Shown here piece after piece: positions 8,151 to 17,263 of a stretch of DNA of 52,261 nt. Each line of letters begins with the position of its first letter. Position 1 is the stretch's first letter. The DNA comes from an uncultured Odoribacter sp. GTDB lineage: Bacteria; Bacteroidota; Bacteroidia; Bacteroidales; Marinifilaceae. A program made the translations under genes and the position numbers. Under the pieces are notes generated by a model. The model searched no databases and had not been told where the DNA came from. It saw nothing but the letters and a program-made list of their open reading frames with translations. Location: positions 1 to 52,261 of the forward strand of contig CAJTSF010000014.1 of the NCBI GenBank assembly GCA_910578985.1. The letters run 5' to 3'.

Positions 8151-8966
8151 TCAATTATACAAAACGGTCCCCATCTTCATGGGCGTGCCGTCATCTTCCA
8201 AAATCTCATTGCCGGCCTTCCGTTGCGCCTCGAGGTAGGCATCGAAGCGTTGTCCGTAAGCCTTAGCACGCGTGGAAGTCATCACGGTGTTGCTGGAAAA
8301 ATCCTGAACGGTGAGGTCGAACATTTCACACATCATATTGAACTTCTTGACGGTGAACGTTCCCAACAATCCTGCCCACCAGCCTTCCGGCTGTTGCACC
8401 ACGTCGCTAATCAGAATTGTGTGCTCGATGGCGGAAATGTCCTCATCCGGCGCACCGATGGCAGGCGACCATTTGTGTTGCGTGGGCCAGGGATACCAGG
8501 TGCCGAACGGCAAGCGGAAATCAGTGGTCTCTTCCAGGCGCAGCATGAGGCTGCGGCTGCGGCCGGAGAGGTCTGCCTGCTTGTAGAGCTTGATTTTCAT
8601 GTCCGCATAATGGGCGTTGGCAGGCAGTGTGTGGATTTCCTCCACCGGGTCGTAGTCGTGCCCGACCTTCGCGGTGGTTCCCGTGTCCACCACCGTCACT
8701 TTGAAATAACGGTCATGGGCAACCGGATTGCCAAGCAGTTGCACGCGGATGTCGATGGTGCTGTCCTTCTTTTCCTGCAGAAAAAAGGAGATATTGGAGA
8801 TGGGCGACATTTCCCATGTAATGGTGTCTCCCGCACCCGACGGCCAAGGATGTTGCACGGCAAAATAGACTCCTGCCTCGCCTTCGTAGTCCATCAGGTC
8901 GGTCTGGCAAGCATGAAGGCAAAAGATGATGCCTGCCATGAGCGATAAATATTTCGGAATTTTCAT
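8151..8966 (-). CDS. DUF4843 domain lipoprotein
   Basis: The 271-residue protein begins with a lipoprotein signal (FCLHACQ, Cys at about 20) followed by the DUF4843 pattern (DYEGEAGVYFAVQ). DUF4843 proteins are found almost only between SusD and a PKD-like lipoprotein, as here. The fold appears to be beta-sandwich, with HDRYFKVTVVDTGTTA and MLRLEETTDFR segments. The likely role is a surface accessory protein of the SusCD importer; the ligand is unknown. It lies 18 bp after the SusD gene. Confidence 0.9.
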   Translation of the reverse strand: MKIPKYLSLMAGIIFCLHACQTDLMDYEGEAGVYFAVQHPWPSGAGDTITWEMSPISNISFFLQEKKDSTIDIRVQLLGNPVAHDRYFKVTVVDTGTTAKVGHDYDPVEEIHTLPANAHYADMKIKLYKQADLSGRSRSLMLRLEETTDFRLPFGTWYPWPTQHKWSPAIGAPDEDISAIEHTILISDVVQQPEGWWAGLLGTFTVKKFNMMCEMFDLTVQDFSSNTVMTSTRAKAYGQRFDAYLEAQRKAGNEILEDDGTPMKMGTVLYN

Positions 8967-8984
8967 GATGTCAAATTTTAAGGT

Positions 8985-10463
8985 TTATTCCATTCGGTTG
9001 TTTTTCTCTGAATCGGGCAATTGCGGCACGTACTTTTCGGTGGTCATCGTAACAGTCGACGGTCCCCAATATCCGTTATTGTATGGAATTTTCTCTTTCG
9101 CCTGGCGCTTATAGTAGAAGAAGAGTTGCCCCTCGCCGATAAACTCGCGCTGATACTCCTTTTCCAGTTCGGCAGCCAACAGGCTGTAGTCCGTGATTTC
9201 CTTGAGGGCGCGGGCGTTGCGCACTTTGTTGAGCGCCCCGAGCGCCAGGGTCTGGTCGGTTTCGCATTCGGCAATGATGTAGTGCATTTCGGAGATACGC
9301 AACATCGGCACCAGGAAACGGTGGCGGTCCTTTCTTTCTTTCACCGCTTCGCTATCCGAATTGAGGATTTGCACTTCGGCATATTTCTGGAAATAATATT
9401 GCTCGGCATTACTGGGGTTTCTCATTTTTTTCCATTGGTGGATATACCGATAGTCTGTCTCTTCATACATAGCGTCAACAAGCGCATCCGCCACACGAAG
9501 CACGCCGGCATCGTTCAGGCTGTTGGAAAAATAGTTGTCCCACAAGGAAACACGTTTCAGATTATAGTGGGCAAAGAGCAGCTCGCTTTGGTAGATGCGG
9601 TCTTCCAAATCGTAGCCCCGGGTGACGAACGGAAAGACTTCCTCGCCTTCCCGCTGAGTCTCATCGACCACCTTGCGGGCATATTCCAATGCCAGCGCGC
9701 GGTCTTCGCAATAGAGGGCAGCCCGCGCCAGGAGGGCTTGCACGGCGTAGTAGTTGAGGCGGGTCGTCCGATAGCGCAGGTCGTTCCCCTCGCCGAACGC
9801 CCCGGCAGAAAAGAGCGGCCCCTCGGTGATAATCGGATCCGATTCCGCCAGATAGCCTTCGGCTTCCAGCAAATCCTTTTTGATTTTTTCATAAACCACA
9901 TTCGCCGCCAAAAGGGGACGCACCTCTACTTTGGAGGTTTCCGCATAAGGGATACATTCCATTTCGGGATTCTCCCTGAAAATGGGTCCCCAAATGCGGA
10001 GGACTTCAAAATGGAACAACGCCCGGAGTGCCAATGCTTCGCCCTTGACAATGTTGTAGTACTCTTCGCCGAGGATGTCTTTTCCTTTGTCGCAATGCTC
10101 TATGATAGTATTGCAGTTGGCAATCAGGTTGTAATACTTGTCCCAAATGGTGCCGTAGGTGGATTTTACGCTTGCTTGACTATAGTCAAAATTCTTGTAA
10201 TAACTGTAAGCGTGTTCGTAGGACATGGCAGCGGAGTAATATTGCGCCAGCACGTCGAACAGGGAAACGCTCATGCGCCCGCCGTAGAGGGTAGCGGCAT
10301 TCATCTCGATATAGACGCCGTTCAGGGCAGCCATGAATCCTTCGCGGCTCTCGAACAGTTTCTCTTCCATAATCCGGTCTTCCGGCTCAACGTCCAGCCA
10401 ATTATTGCACGAAGTCAATAAAAGGACGGGAAGCAATAAAAAAGATAGAATATATTTTCTCAT
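8985..10463 (-). CDS. SusD/RagB-family surface lipoprotein
   Basis: The 492-residue protein is the ligand-capturing lid of the adjacent SusC channel. It has a lipoprotein signal (LLLTSCNNWLDVEPED, Cys at about 19), the SusD N-terminal region (FMAALNGVYIEMN) and TPR-like helices (ALALRALFHFEVLRIWGP). The C-terminal SusD domain includes FLVPMLRISEMHYIIAE, ALNKVRNARAL and the closing GEGQLFFYYKR. The start is 28 bp after SusC stops. Without a glycosidase in the operon the ligand cannot be named; peptide and glycan uptake are both known for this family. Confidence 0.95.
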   Translation of the reverse strand: MRKYILSFLLLPVLLLTSCNNWLDVEPEDRIMEEKLFESREGFMAALNGVYIEMNAATLYGGRMSVSLFDVLAQYYSAAMSYEHAYSYYKNFDYSQASVKSTYGTIWDKYYNLIANCNTIIEHCDKGKDILGEEYYNIVKGEALALRALFHFEVLRIWGPIFRENPEMECIPYAETSKVEVRPLLAANVVYEKIKKDLLEAEGYLAESDPIITEGPLFSAGAFGEGNDLRYRTTRLNYYAVQALLARAALYCEDRALALEYARKVVDETQREGEEVFPFVTRGYDLEDRIYQSELLFAHYNLKRVSLWDNYFSNSLNDAGVLRVADALVDAMYEETDYRYIHQWKKMRNPSNAEQYYFQKYAEVQILNSDSEAVKERKDRHRFLVPMLRISEMHYIIAECETDQTLALGALNKVRNARALKEITDYSLLAAELEKEYQREFIGEGQLFFYYKRQAKEKIPYNNGYWGPSTVTMTTEKYVPQLPDSEKNNRME

Positions 10464-10491
10464 CTCGTTGTCAATTTAGTAAGTTCAACAT

Positions 10492-13400
10492 TTAAAAGCG
10501 CAGGCTGAGCGAAAAAGCCACCGAACGGGCAAAAGGATATTCGGTACCCCGCTCCTCCCGGATGGATGACTTGCGGAAAATGTCGTTCATGTAGGCATTC
10601 ACGGTCATGGAAGAAGCACCGATGTGCTTCAGCCAGCGGGCGGTGGTCTCGTAGCCGATGTTGATGGACTCCCCTTTGAAGGTGTTTTCCTTCAGCACAA
10701 AGCGGGAGGACATGGGCGTGGAAGAACTGTTGGCGATGCTCTTAAACTGCGCCTTGTCGCCCGGGGCCTTCCAACGATCGTAGAGCGCCCGGCGGTCATG
10801 GTTGTTGAAAAGATTATCCTTGGAGATGTTCTCCACCTTGTTGAACAGCGCGCTGGCAAAGTTGTAGCCGCCAATCTGGTAACGGAAATTGGCGGATATG
10901 GTCAGCCCCTTGTAATAGAGCGTCGTTCCGACCACTCCCTCCAATTTCGGGCGGGAATTGCCGACCACGACCTCATCCGCAACATCCCATTCGAAAGAAG
11001 AGGAGCCGTCCTTTTTCAGGAACAATTCATTGCCGGTGGTCGGGTCGATGCCCAGCGAACGCACCGCCCACAGGTCATCGGGGCTGGCACCGTCATAATA
11101 ACGGGTCAGGCTTTGCGCCTCAATATTGCCTTGATTCAGACGCTGTAAGGAGTTGCCCACGTTTTTGTACTCCCCTTTCTCATGGCGGAAGGTGAAACGC
11201 ATCGTCCAGTTAATGCGGTCTTCGGGACGGTAGACCGGCGAGAAACTGATTTGCCCGTCCGTTCCGCGGATGGATTGCTTGCCGATGTTAGTGGTCAGGG
11301 AGGTCGTACCGCTGGAGGTCGGCATGTTGATGACTGCCAACAGGGGATCTGTGTCCTTGGCGTAGTAATCGATGTTGAAACGCAAGCGGTTGTTCAGGAA
11401 CACGGCGTCGAGACCGACGGATTTCTCCATGGTTTTCTGCCACTTCAAATCGGGATTGCCGAAACGGTCGATGAGGGCGCTGGTGCCGAACTTGTTTTGC
11501 AGCCAGGAGTTATAGGTGTAGGTCTTCATCGCCTGGTAGGCATCGAAGCTCTGGTTTCCCGGATTACCGATGGAGCCTCTGATTTTCAAAAGCGTCAGCC
11601 ATTCCGCTCCGCTCAGGAACGATTCGTTGTGCAGATTCCACGCCAAACCAACAGACCAAGTGTTGGTAAAACGGCTGTTCACCCCGAACACCGAAGAACC
11701 GTCGGCGCGGTAGCTGGCATCCAGCAGATAACGGTTATCAAAGGCATAGTTACCAATGAGATAAAAGCTGGTGCTCCGCGAAACGGTCTTCGAATAGGAA
11801 GGCTTGGTTCCCGCCTTGTAGCCGCTGGAGAAAGCCGGATTGACGTAAAAGTCATTGACAAACCCGACAGTCGAAAAACCGCCCGAACGGCTCTGATTCT
11901 CCTGGAAGTTCCAGCCTCCGACCACATTCACCTGGTGTTTGTCGGCAAATAATTGCCCGTATGTCAGCGTCACATCACCGTCATAGGAGAAGTTGCGGAC
12001 ATAGGACTCGGAATAGCTACCCCGCTCCAGTTCTGTCGTCTCCGCATAGTCGGGATGTTTGGGAGACTTGAATTTCTCACCGTCCTGATCGCTATAACGC
12101 AAACCGATACGCCCGCGCGCCCTCAAATGAGAGGTAATGTCCCATTCTGCCTGGAAGTTATCGGTCAGGCTTACAGTCTTCGTCCGGTCGACATGTTTCA
12201 GGGAAGCCATATAAAGGGGATTGTAAACCAATTTGTCGCCGGAAATGGTATCTAGTATAACGGTCGGTTCTTCGTTTTCGTCCCACTTCCGGTAATACGG
12301 ATTGGTACGGGCAAATGTGGAGAAAGCGACAGGCTCACGGTCTGCGATGGTATAGTCGAAAGAGGCTTTGTTGGAAAAACGCAAAGTTTTCACCCGGTAG
12401 TTCAAGTCGAGATTGACAGCCACGATGTCCTTGTCCGACCCCTTCATCACTCCTTTGGTGGTACCGTAATTGACTCCCAGACCGTAGCGCATGGCTTCGT
12501 CGCCGCCGTCCACGTACAAATTGTGCCGATGGGAAAAGGTCGTGCGTAGCGGCTCGTTCAGCCAAAAGGTGTTTACCCCGCGCTTAATTTCAGCTAAACG
12601 CTTGTTGTACAGTTTATCCAGATACAACTGAGTGCTGGGATATTCGCTTGTATAATAGCCCGACAGCCGCTCAAACTCCAATTTCTCTTCGGAATTCATC
12701 AGATTGTAATCCGTCAGGTCGGCAAATGAAACGGTAAAATCACCCCGATAACTGACCCTCAGCTTACCCGCTTCCGGCTGTACGGTTTCCACCACCATTA
12801 CACCGTTTGCCGCCTTGGAACCATAGATGGCTGTGGAAGCGGCATCTTTCAAGATAGTTACGCTGGCAACGCGGTCCAGACTCAAATTCATGATAGCCTC
12901 CAACGTGGTCTCGAAACCGTCCAGGATAAACAGCGGCTGGTTCGGGTCGGTGCCATACTCCTCCTTGAATCCGGCAATGGAAGTCTTTCCGCGAATTTCC
13001 ATATCAGGCAAGCGGTTCGGGTCGGAACCCCATTCCTTACTGTCCATCACCAAGAGTGACGGATCCAGCGTTTTCAAGCTTTGGATGATGTTCTGGTTGC
13101 CCACCTGTTTCAATTCATTGCTGGTATAAGTGGTCGCAGCACCCGTAAAACTCTCCTTTTTGCGACTGAAAATACCGGTAACAACCACCTCTCCCAATTT
13201 TTCCGATGCCTCTTTCAAAACAACGGACAAAGGCTTATCCGGTTGTTCGATTTTCACCTCTTTGTTGTCCATGCCGATGAATGAAAACACCAGTATTTTC
13301 CCGGCTGGTTCGGGAATTGTCAGTTCGAAAGCGCCGTTTCCGTCGCTGACCGCGCCCAGCATGGTTCCTTTAATCAAAACGGTCACCCCGGGCAGAGGAT

Positions 13401-13596
13401 GCCCTTTGTCGTCCGTCACGACACCGCGCACTCGTTCGGTCTCTTGTGGGACTGAAGTCACACCGACGTAACTTGTCGATTCGCTTGCCCGAAGACTGCT
13501 CAAACCGGAGAACAGCCCCACGGCAACAAGGAATAGGTATGACATACCCCTTCTCAGCCTTTTCTTTAGGCTAAGCCTCAAATTGTTTTTCTTCAT
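10492..13596 (-). CDS. SusC/RagA-family TonB-dependent outer-membrane transporter
   Basis: The 1034-residue protein forms the outer-membrane barrel that imports the ligand held by SusD, powered by TonB. In order: a signal peptide (to about residue 38), a carboxypeptidase-D-like regulatory domain (VRGVVTDDKGHPLPGVTVLI, about 57-135), the plug (GEVVVTG, then SLDRVASVTILKDAAS and AIYGSKAANGVMVVET), and a 22-strand-type barrel ending in an aromatic residue (SVAFSLSLRF). It lacks the N-terminal STN domain, so it should not signal to a FecR/ECF sigma pair, and none is adjacent. It is the first gene of a four-gene operon with its own promoter (13702-13732). Confidence 0.95.
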   Translation of the reverse strand: MKKNNLRLSLKKRLRRGMSYLFLVAVGLFSGLSSLRASESTSYVGVTSVPQETERVRGVVTDDKGHPLPGVTVLIKGTMLGAVSDGNGAFELTIPEPAGKILVFSFIGMDNKEVKIEQPDKPLSVVLKEASEKLGEVVVTGIFSRKKESFTGAATTYTSNELKQVGNQNIIQSLKTLDPSLLVMDSKEWGSDPNRLPDMEIRGKTSIAGFKEEYGTDPNQPLFILDGFETTLEAIMNLSLDRVASVTILKDAASTAIYGSKAANGVMVVETVQPEAGKLRVSYRGDFTVSFADLTDYNLMNSEEKLEFERLSGYYTSEYPSTQLYLDKLYNKRLAEIKRGVNTFWLNEPLRTTFSHRHNLYVDGGDEAMRYGLGVNYGTTKGVMKGSDKDIVAVNLDLNYRVKTLRFSNKASFDYTIADREPVAFSTFARTNPYYRKWDENEEPTVILDTISGDKLVYNPLYMASLKHVDRTKTVSLTDNFQAEWDITSHLRARGRIGLRYSDQDGEKFKSPKHPDYAETTELERGSYSESYVRNFSYDGDVTLTYGQLFADKHQVNVVGGWNFQENQSRSGGFSTVGFVNDFYVNPAFSSGYKAGTKPSYSKTVSRSTSFYLIGNYAFDNRYLLDASYRADGSSVFGVNSRFTNTWSVGLAWNLHNESFLSGAEWLTLLKIRGSIGNPGNQSFDAYQAMKTYTYNSWLQNKFGTSALIDRFGNPDLKWQKTMEKSVGLDAVFLNNRLRFNIDYYAKDTDPLLAVINMPTSSGTTSLTTNIGKQSIRGTDGQISFSPVYRPEDRINWTMRFTFRHEKGEYKNVGNSLQRLNQGNIEAQSLTRYYDGASPDDLWAVRSLGIDPTTGNELFLKKDGSSSFEWDVADEVVVGNSRPKLEGVVGTTLYYKGLTISANFRYQIGGYNFASALFNKVENISKDNLFNNHDRRALYDRWKAPGDKAQFKSIANSSSTPMSSRFVLKENTFKGESINIGYETTARWLKHIGASSMTVNAYMNDIFRKSSIREERGTEYPFARSVAFSLSLRF

Positions 13597-13701
13597 ACTT
13601 TTGTTTTTAAAAATTAATGACTACCTTTATCATTTTACCGGCTGCCATTGAAAAATGAAAAGGCCGACTATCTGTTTCAACACATCTTATAAGATAGTTG
13701 T

Positions 13702-13732
13702 CAAAAGTAAAAGAATAAAACAATATTCCAAA
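13702..13732 (-). promoter_or_regulatory. Promoter of the SusC-SusD-DUF4843-PKD operon
   Basis: TTTG (13729-13732), a 19-bp spacer and TACTTTTG (13702-13709) match the Bacteroidota consensus exactly. The leader would be about 98 nt. Just upstream, 13734-13775 holds GAATATTC, GAATATTT and AAATATTC in close succession, which could be activator or repressor sites. The rest of 13597-13831 is AT-rich and holds no gene. Confidence 0.78.
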
Positions 13733-13733
13733 A

Positions 13734-13775
13734 GAATATTCTGAATATTTTCCAAAAACATTGAAAAAATATTCG
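13734..13775. repeat. GAATATT repeats upstream of the SusC promoter
   Basis: GAATATTC (13734-13741, itself a palindrome), GAATATTT (13743-13750) and AAATATTC (inverted, about 13767-13774) lie next to the -33 element. Their position suggests a regulator-binding site, but short AT-rich words also arise by chance. Confidence 0.4.
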
Positions 13776-13831
13776 GAACACCCTAAAAATGAGACAATGT
13801 AAATTAAAACTATTTTAGATTTTATTTTGCT

Positions 13832-14680
13832 TTAAGCCATAAAACAGGCAGCAACCCAGCTATTTTCTTCCCGATATTCCCCAAAAACAAGCCCTAAAGA
13901 CTCCGCTTTTTCACGAATCATGGGGAGGTCATGTTCATAGAAACCGCTCATCACCAACATGCCTTGCGGAAGCAAGCGCTCCACATAACGTTCCATGTCC
14001 GCCAGCAGGATATTGCGGTTGATGTTGGCGAGTATCACGCCGAAAGGGGCTTCGTCCGCCAGCAGGGCGGCATCGCCGATGCGGACGGTCACTGCGTCCA
14101 CTCCGTTGTTGCGAAAGTTTTCCATGGCATTGTGGTACGCCCAGTCGTCGATGTCGATGCCCACCACCTCACGCGCCCCGACTTTCGACGCCATGATGCC
14201 CAGAATACCGGTACCGCACCCCATATCCAACACCCGCTTGCCACGGATATCGGCGGCATGCTCCAAAATCATGCGCAACATCAAAGCTGTCGTGGCATGA
14301 TGCCCGGTACCGAAACTCATCTTCGGCTCAATGACAATATCATACTCAATACCCGGCACCCGTTCGTGAAAGCCGGCACGTACCTGAATACGGTTGTCCA
14401 CTACAATAGGCGTAAAATGCTCCTCCCACTCCCTGTTCCAATCCCGATCCTCTATCTCACGGGCAACCCGGTCGATACGGTACCACTCCGAAAAATAAGC
14501 CGGCATATCCAAGGCATCGACCGCTTCCGCCCGATAATCCGCAACAGGAATATAAGCGGAAAATCCGGTGTCCGTATATGAAAATCCGTCGTAACCGATG
14601 TTCCCCAATTCTGCTATCATAGCATCCGCTACGGCTTCCGCATAGGGAGTAATGGTAAAAGTAAGTTCTATGGTATTCAT
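13832..14680 (-). CDS. prmA: Ribosomal protein L11 methyltransferase
   Basis: It methylates ribosomal protein L11 with S-adenosylmethionine in the cytosol. From MNTIELTFTI the protein has 282 residues. The N-terminal substrate-binding domain (WNREWEEHFTPIVV) is followed by the Rossmann methyltransferase with motif I MGCGTGILGI, FGTGHHATTALML and the ILANINRNILL segment typical of PrmA. The frame is open 12 codons further upstream (14716), but the downstream start leaves an 11-bp gap to the RsmF-like gene and matches the usual PrmA N-terminus. It is probably the second gene of that transcript. Confidence 0.93.
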   Translation of the reverse strand: MNTIELTFTITPYAEAVADAMIAELGNIGYDGFSYTDTGFSAYIPVADYRAEAVDALDMPAYFSEWYRIDRVAREIEDRDWNREWEEHFTPIVVDNRIQVRAGFHERVPGIEYDIVIEPKMSFGTGHHATTALMLRMILEHAADIRGKRVLDMGCGTGILGIMASKVGAREVVGIDIDDWAYHNAMENFRNNGVDAVTVRIGDAALLADEAPFGVILANINRNILLADMERYVERLLPQGMLVMSGFYEHDLPMIREKAESLGLVFGEYREENSWVAACFMA

Positions 14681-14691
14681 GGTATAGGTAT

Positions 14692-16056
14692 TTAAATTTG
14701 CATTCGGATACGCCACTCTTTCGGGTAATAATTATTCAATCGGTTGCCGAGGTTCTTGCACCACCCCAACGAAATGCCGCCATACGTCATCAACAGCCAA
14801 TCGCCTGCCGTGCCGGGAACCGGAACATCCTCCTTTTTTAGGAAAGCAAGCGCCGTCGCCCGGTCTGCCTCGTACAGCGCGCAATGCATCCGGTCCAACC
14901 CCTGCCACAACGCCAGGGAGGGCATCAGTTTCAACTTGCGGCTGTCCGCTTCCGCCACTTCGCATCCTTTATACAGGATATTCAAATGTCGGTCCGCCCC
15001 CTCCATCCACTCCGCATGCTCCACAGGCACTACCCCCCACGCCTCCGCCGTGCGGTAAACCGCATAACGTTCCGGCTCACGGACATAAGTGCGCATCTCC
15101 GACGGCAGGACAAGGCCCTGTCCCAGTTTACGCCGCTTTCCCTTGCGGGAAAGCGGCCGATTGCCATCCGTCTTCCGAACCGCACCGATGAAAAAACCCT
15201 CCCCTTCCGTCCGGTGAGGATAAAAACGGTAGCCATGCACCGGTGAATCGCCTTCCGTCACGCCGGGAAACGAATGGTCGATGACAATACTCTCCCCTCC
15301 ATACTCCTCCGCCAGCCACTCCAACACCTCCTCATTCTCCCATCGACCATACGTGCAAGTGCTGTATATCAGCACGCCTCCCGGCACCAGGCAATCCCAC
15401 ACATCGGCAAGAATCTGCCGTTGCCGTTCGCCGCACATGCGTACATTCTGCTCACTCCACTCCCCGATGGCATCAGTATCTTTACGGAACATCCCCTCCC
15501 CCGAACAAGGAGCATCTACCAGAATCACATCGAAAACACTCCCCAACGCCGCAAAATCGGCAGGCGCATTATTCGTCACCACCACATTATCTTGCCCCCA
15601 CTTGATGATATTCTCTTTCAGGATCATCGCCCGGCTGCGAACATACTCATTCGACACCAACAGGCTCCCCGCAGGCAGCGCTGCAGCCGACAAGGTGGAT
15701 TTCCCGCCCGGCGACGCACACAAATCCAGCATCCGCACCGGCGCATCCGGCAACACCTGCCGTAACACCTGCTCCAGAAACATGGAGGATGCCTCCTGCA
15801 CATAATACGCCCCCCCATGCAGGCAAGGGTCCAACGTAAACACCGGCCGCCGGTTCAAATAATAGCCCTGTCGGCACCACTCCACTTTCCGGCATACCTC
15901 CCCCATCACCTCCAACGCTTCCGCCTCCGCCACCTTACCGGGATTCACCCGTATGCTCACCGGTGCCGGCTGCCGCAAAGCCGCCAGAAACTCCTCCGTC
16001 TCCGTGCCGAGCTGTATTCTCATCCGTTGCTCGAATGCCTTCGGAAATGTACTCAT
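14692..16056 (-). CDS. RsmF-like 16S rRNA (cytosine-C5) methyltransferase
   Basis: The 454-residue protein belongs to the NOL1/NOP2/Sun family. The catalytic core (about 65-290) has YYVQEASSMFLEQVL, motif I LDLCASPGGKSTL, motif IV VDAPCSGEGMFR and motif VI YSTCTYGRWENEE; the two cysteines are the RNA-attacking and the releasing residues. The C-terminal part (about 295-454) resembles the RsmF-type RNA-capping/PUA-like domain (LALWQGLDRM, LLMTYGGISLGWCK). The family makes m5C in small-subunit rRNA; the exact target base is inferred. It is divergent from murB and probably co-transcribed with prmA. Confidence 0.9.
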   Translation of the reverse strand: MSTFPKAFEQRMRIQLGTETEEFLAALRQPAPVSIRVNPGKVAEAEALEVMGEVCRKVEWCRQGYYLNRRPVFTLDPCLHGGAYYVQEASSMFLEQVLRQVLPDAPVRMLDLCASPGGKSTLSAAALPAGSLLVSNEYVRSRAMILKENIIKWGQDNVVVTNNAPADFAALGSVFDVILVDAPCSGEGMFRKDTDAIGEWSEQNVRMCGERQRQILADVWDCLVPGGVLIYSTCTYGRWENEEVLEWLAEEYGGESIVIDHSFPGVTEGDSPVHGYRFYPHRTEGEGFFIGAVRKTDGNRPLSRKGKRRKLGQGLVLPSEMRTYVREPERYAVYRTAEAWGVVPVEHAEWMEGADRHLNILYKGCEVAEADSRKLKLMPSLALWQGLDRMHCALYEADRATALAFLKKEDVPVPGTAGDWLLMTYGGISLGWCKNLGNRLNNYYPKEWRIRMQI

Positions 16057-16073
16057 ACTCTTTTATTGTGAAA

Positions 16074-16081
16074 CAAAGGTA
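16074..16081 (-). promoter_or_regulatory. -7 element before the RsmF-like gene
   Basis: TACCTTTG matches TAnnTTTG and would start transcription about 10 nt before the ATG at 16056. No convincing -33 TTTG is seen at the right distance. Confidence 0.4.
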
Positions 16082-16194
16082 TAAAATAAAAAGATACCGT
16101 CACTACATTTCCGTCGTTTTGATCCTTTTGCTGTTTGGAACGAGCAAGAGTTCTGCTCGACAAAAAAGAGAAAGAGTATTTCAGATAAAATCAC

Positions 16195-16202
16195 TACTTT
16201 TG
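16195..16202 (+). promoter_or_regulatory. -7 element before murB
   Basis: TACTTTTG matches TAnnTTTG, 22 nt before the murB ATG. No clear -33 element is visible. A small hairpin (CGAGCA 16141-16146 with TGCTCG 16154-16159) lies upstream in the 168-bp divergent gap. Confidence 0.42.
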
Positions 16203-16224
16203 CACAACTAAATCGGACTCTTCC

Positions 16225-17238
16225 ATGATTATTAAAGAAAACCATAGTTTAAAGCCATACAACACATTCGGCATCGACGCGAAGTGCAAATACTTCGTGG
16301 AGGCGGAAGAAGAGGAGGAACTGCTGGATTTCGTCCGGCAATACGAATGGGACCCGCACGAAATACTGATACTGGGAGGAGGCAGCAATTTCCTCTTCAC
16401 GGATGACTTTGAAGGGACGGTCTTTTACCCCGCCATGAAAGGCATCGAAATCATCGGGGAAGACGCCGAAAGCGCCCGAGTACGGGTCGGAGCCGGAGAG
16501 AACTGGGACTCCTTCGTGGCATGGGCTGTGGCGCAAGGATACGGGGGAGTAGAAAACCTGTCCCACATCCCCGGGCATGTCGGAGCGGCACCCGTACAGA
16601 ATGTCGGGGCATACGGCATGGAGGCGGGAGAAGTCATCCGAGAGGTGGAAGCCATCGAAATCGACAAAGCGCAACGGATAACCATTCCGGCGGAAGAGTG
16701 CTGTTTCGCCTACCGTGACAGCCGCTTCAAAAGGGAATGGAAAAACCGCTTCATCATCACCCGGGTCGTATTCCGCCTGAACAAAACGCCGCACTACCGC
16801 ACCGAATACGGCAGCATCCGCAGTGAACTGGAAAAACAGGGTGGCGAACTCTCCTTGGCACGCATCCGCGAAGCCGTCATCCGGATACGCCGGGAAAAAC
16901 TGCCGGATGTGGAGACACTCCCCAGTGCCGGGAGTTATTTCAAAAATCCCGTGGTTTCGCAAGCGCTTGCCGAACAATTAGCCCAAGCCTATCCCGGCAT
17001 GCCGGTCTACCCGGTGGACGACGAACATAGCAAACTGGCAGCAGGCTGGCTCATCGAGCAATGCGGATGGAAAGGGAAGAGCCTGGGACGCGCCGGCGTA
17101 TATGAAAAACAGGCACTGGTACTCGTAAACCTCGGCGGTGCCACCGGCACGGAAATCGCCCGGCTGGCAAACGAAATCAGGAAAAGCGTATTTATGAAAT
17201 TCAACGTATGGATTGAACCGGAAGTATATGCCATTTGA
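16225..17238 (+). CDS. murB: UDP-N-acetylenolpyruvoylglucosamine reductase
   Basis: It reduces the enolpyruvyl group of UDP-GlcNAc-enolpyruvate to give UDP-MurNAc, a cytosolic step of peptidoglycan synthesis, using FAD and NADPH. The 337-residue length fits the E. coli (type I) form (342). Visible are the FAD-binding region (SLKPYNTFGIDAKC, ILGGGSNFLF, SHIPGHVGAAPVQNVGAYGME) and the C-terminal substrate domain with the catalytic serine in SAGSYFKNPVV, followed by AAGWLIEQCGWKGKSLG. The downstream thioesterase gene begins at or just past its stop codon. Confidence 0.96.
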   Translation: MIIKENHSLKPYNTFGIDAKCKYFVEAEEEEELLDFVRQYEWDPHEILILGGGSNFLFTDDFEGTVFYPAMKGIEIIGEDAESARVRVGAGENWDSFVAWAVAQGYGGVENLSHIPGHVGAAPVQNVGAYGMEAGEVIREVEAIEIDKAQRITIPAEECCFAYRDSRFKREWKNRFIITRVVFRLNKTPHYRTEYGSIRSELEKQGGELSLARIREAVIRIRREKLPDVETLPSAGSYFKNPVVSQALAEQLAQAYPGMPVYPVDDEHSKLAAGWLIEQCGWKGKSLGRAGVYEKQALVLVNLGGATGTEIARLANEIRKSVFMKFNVWIEPEVYAI

Positions 17239-17263
17239 GAAAAAACAGCAAAAGCGACAAGTC

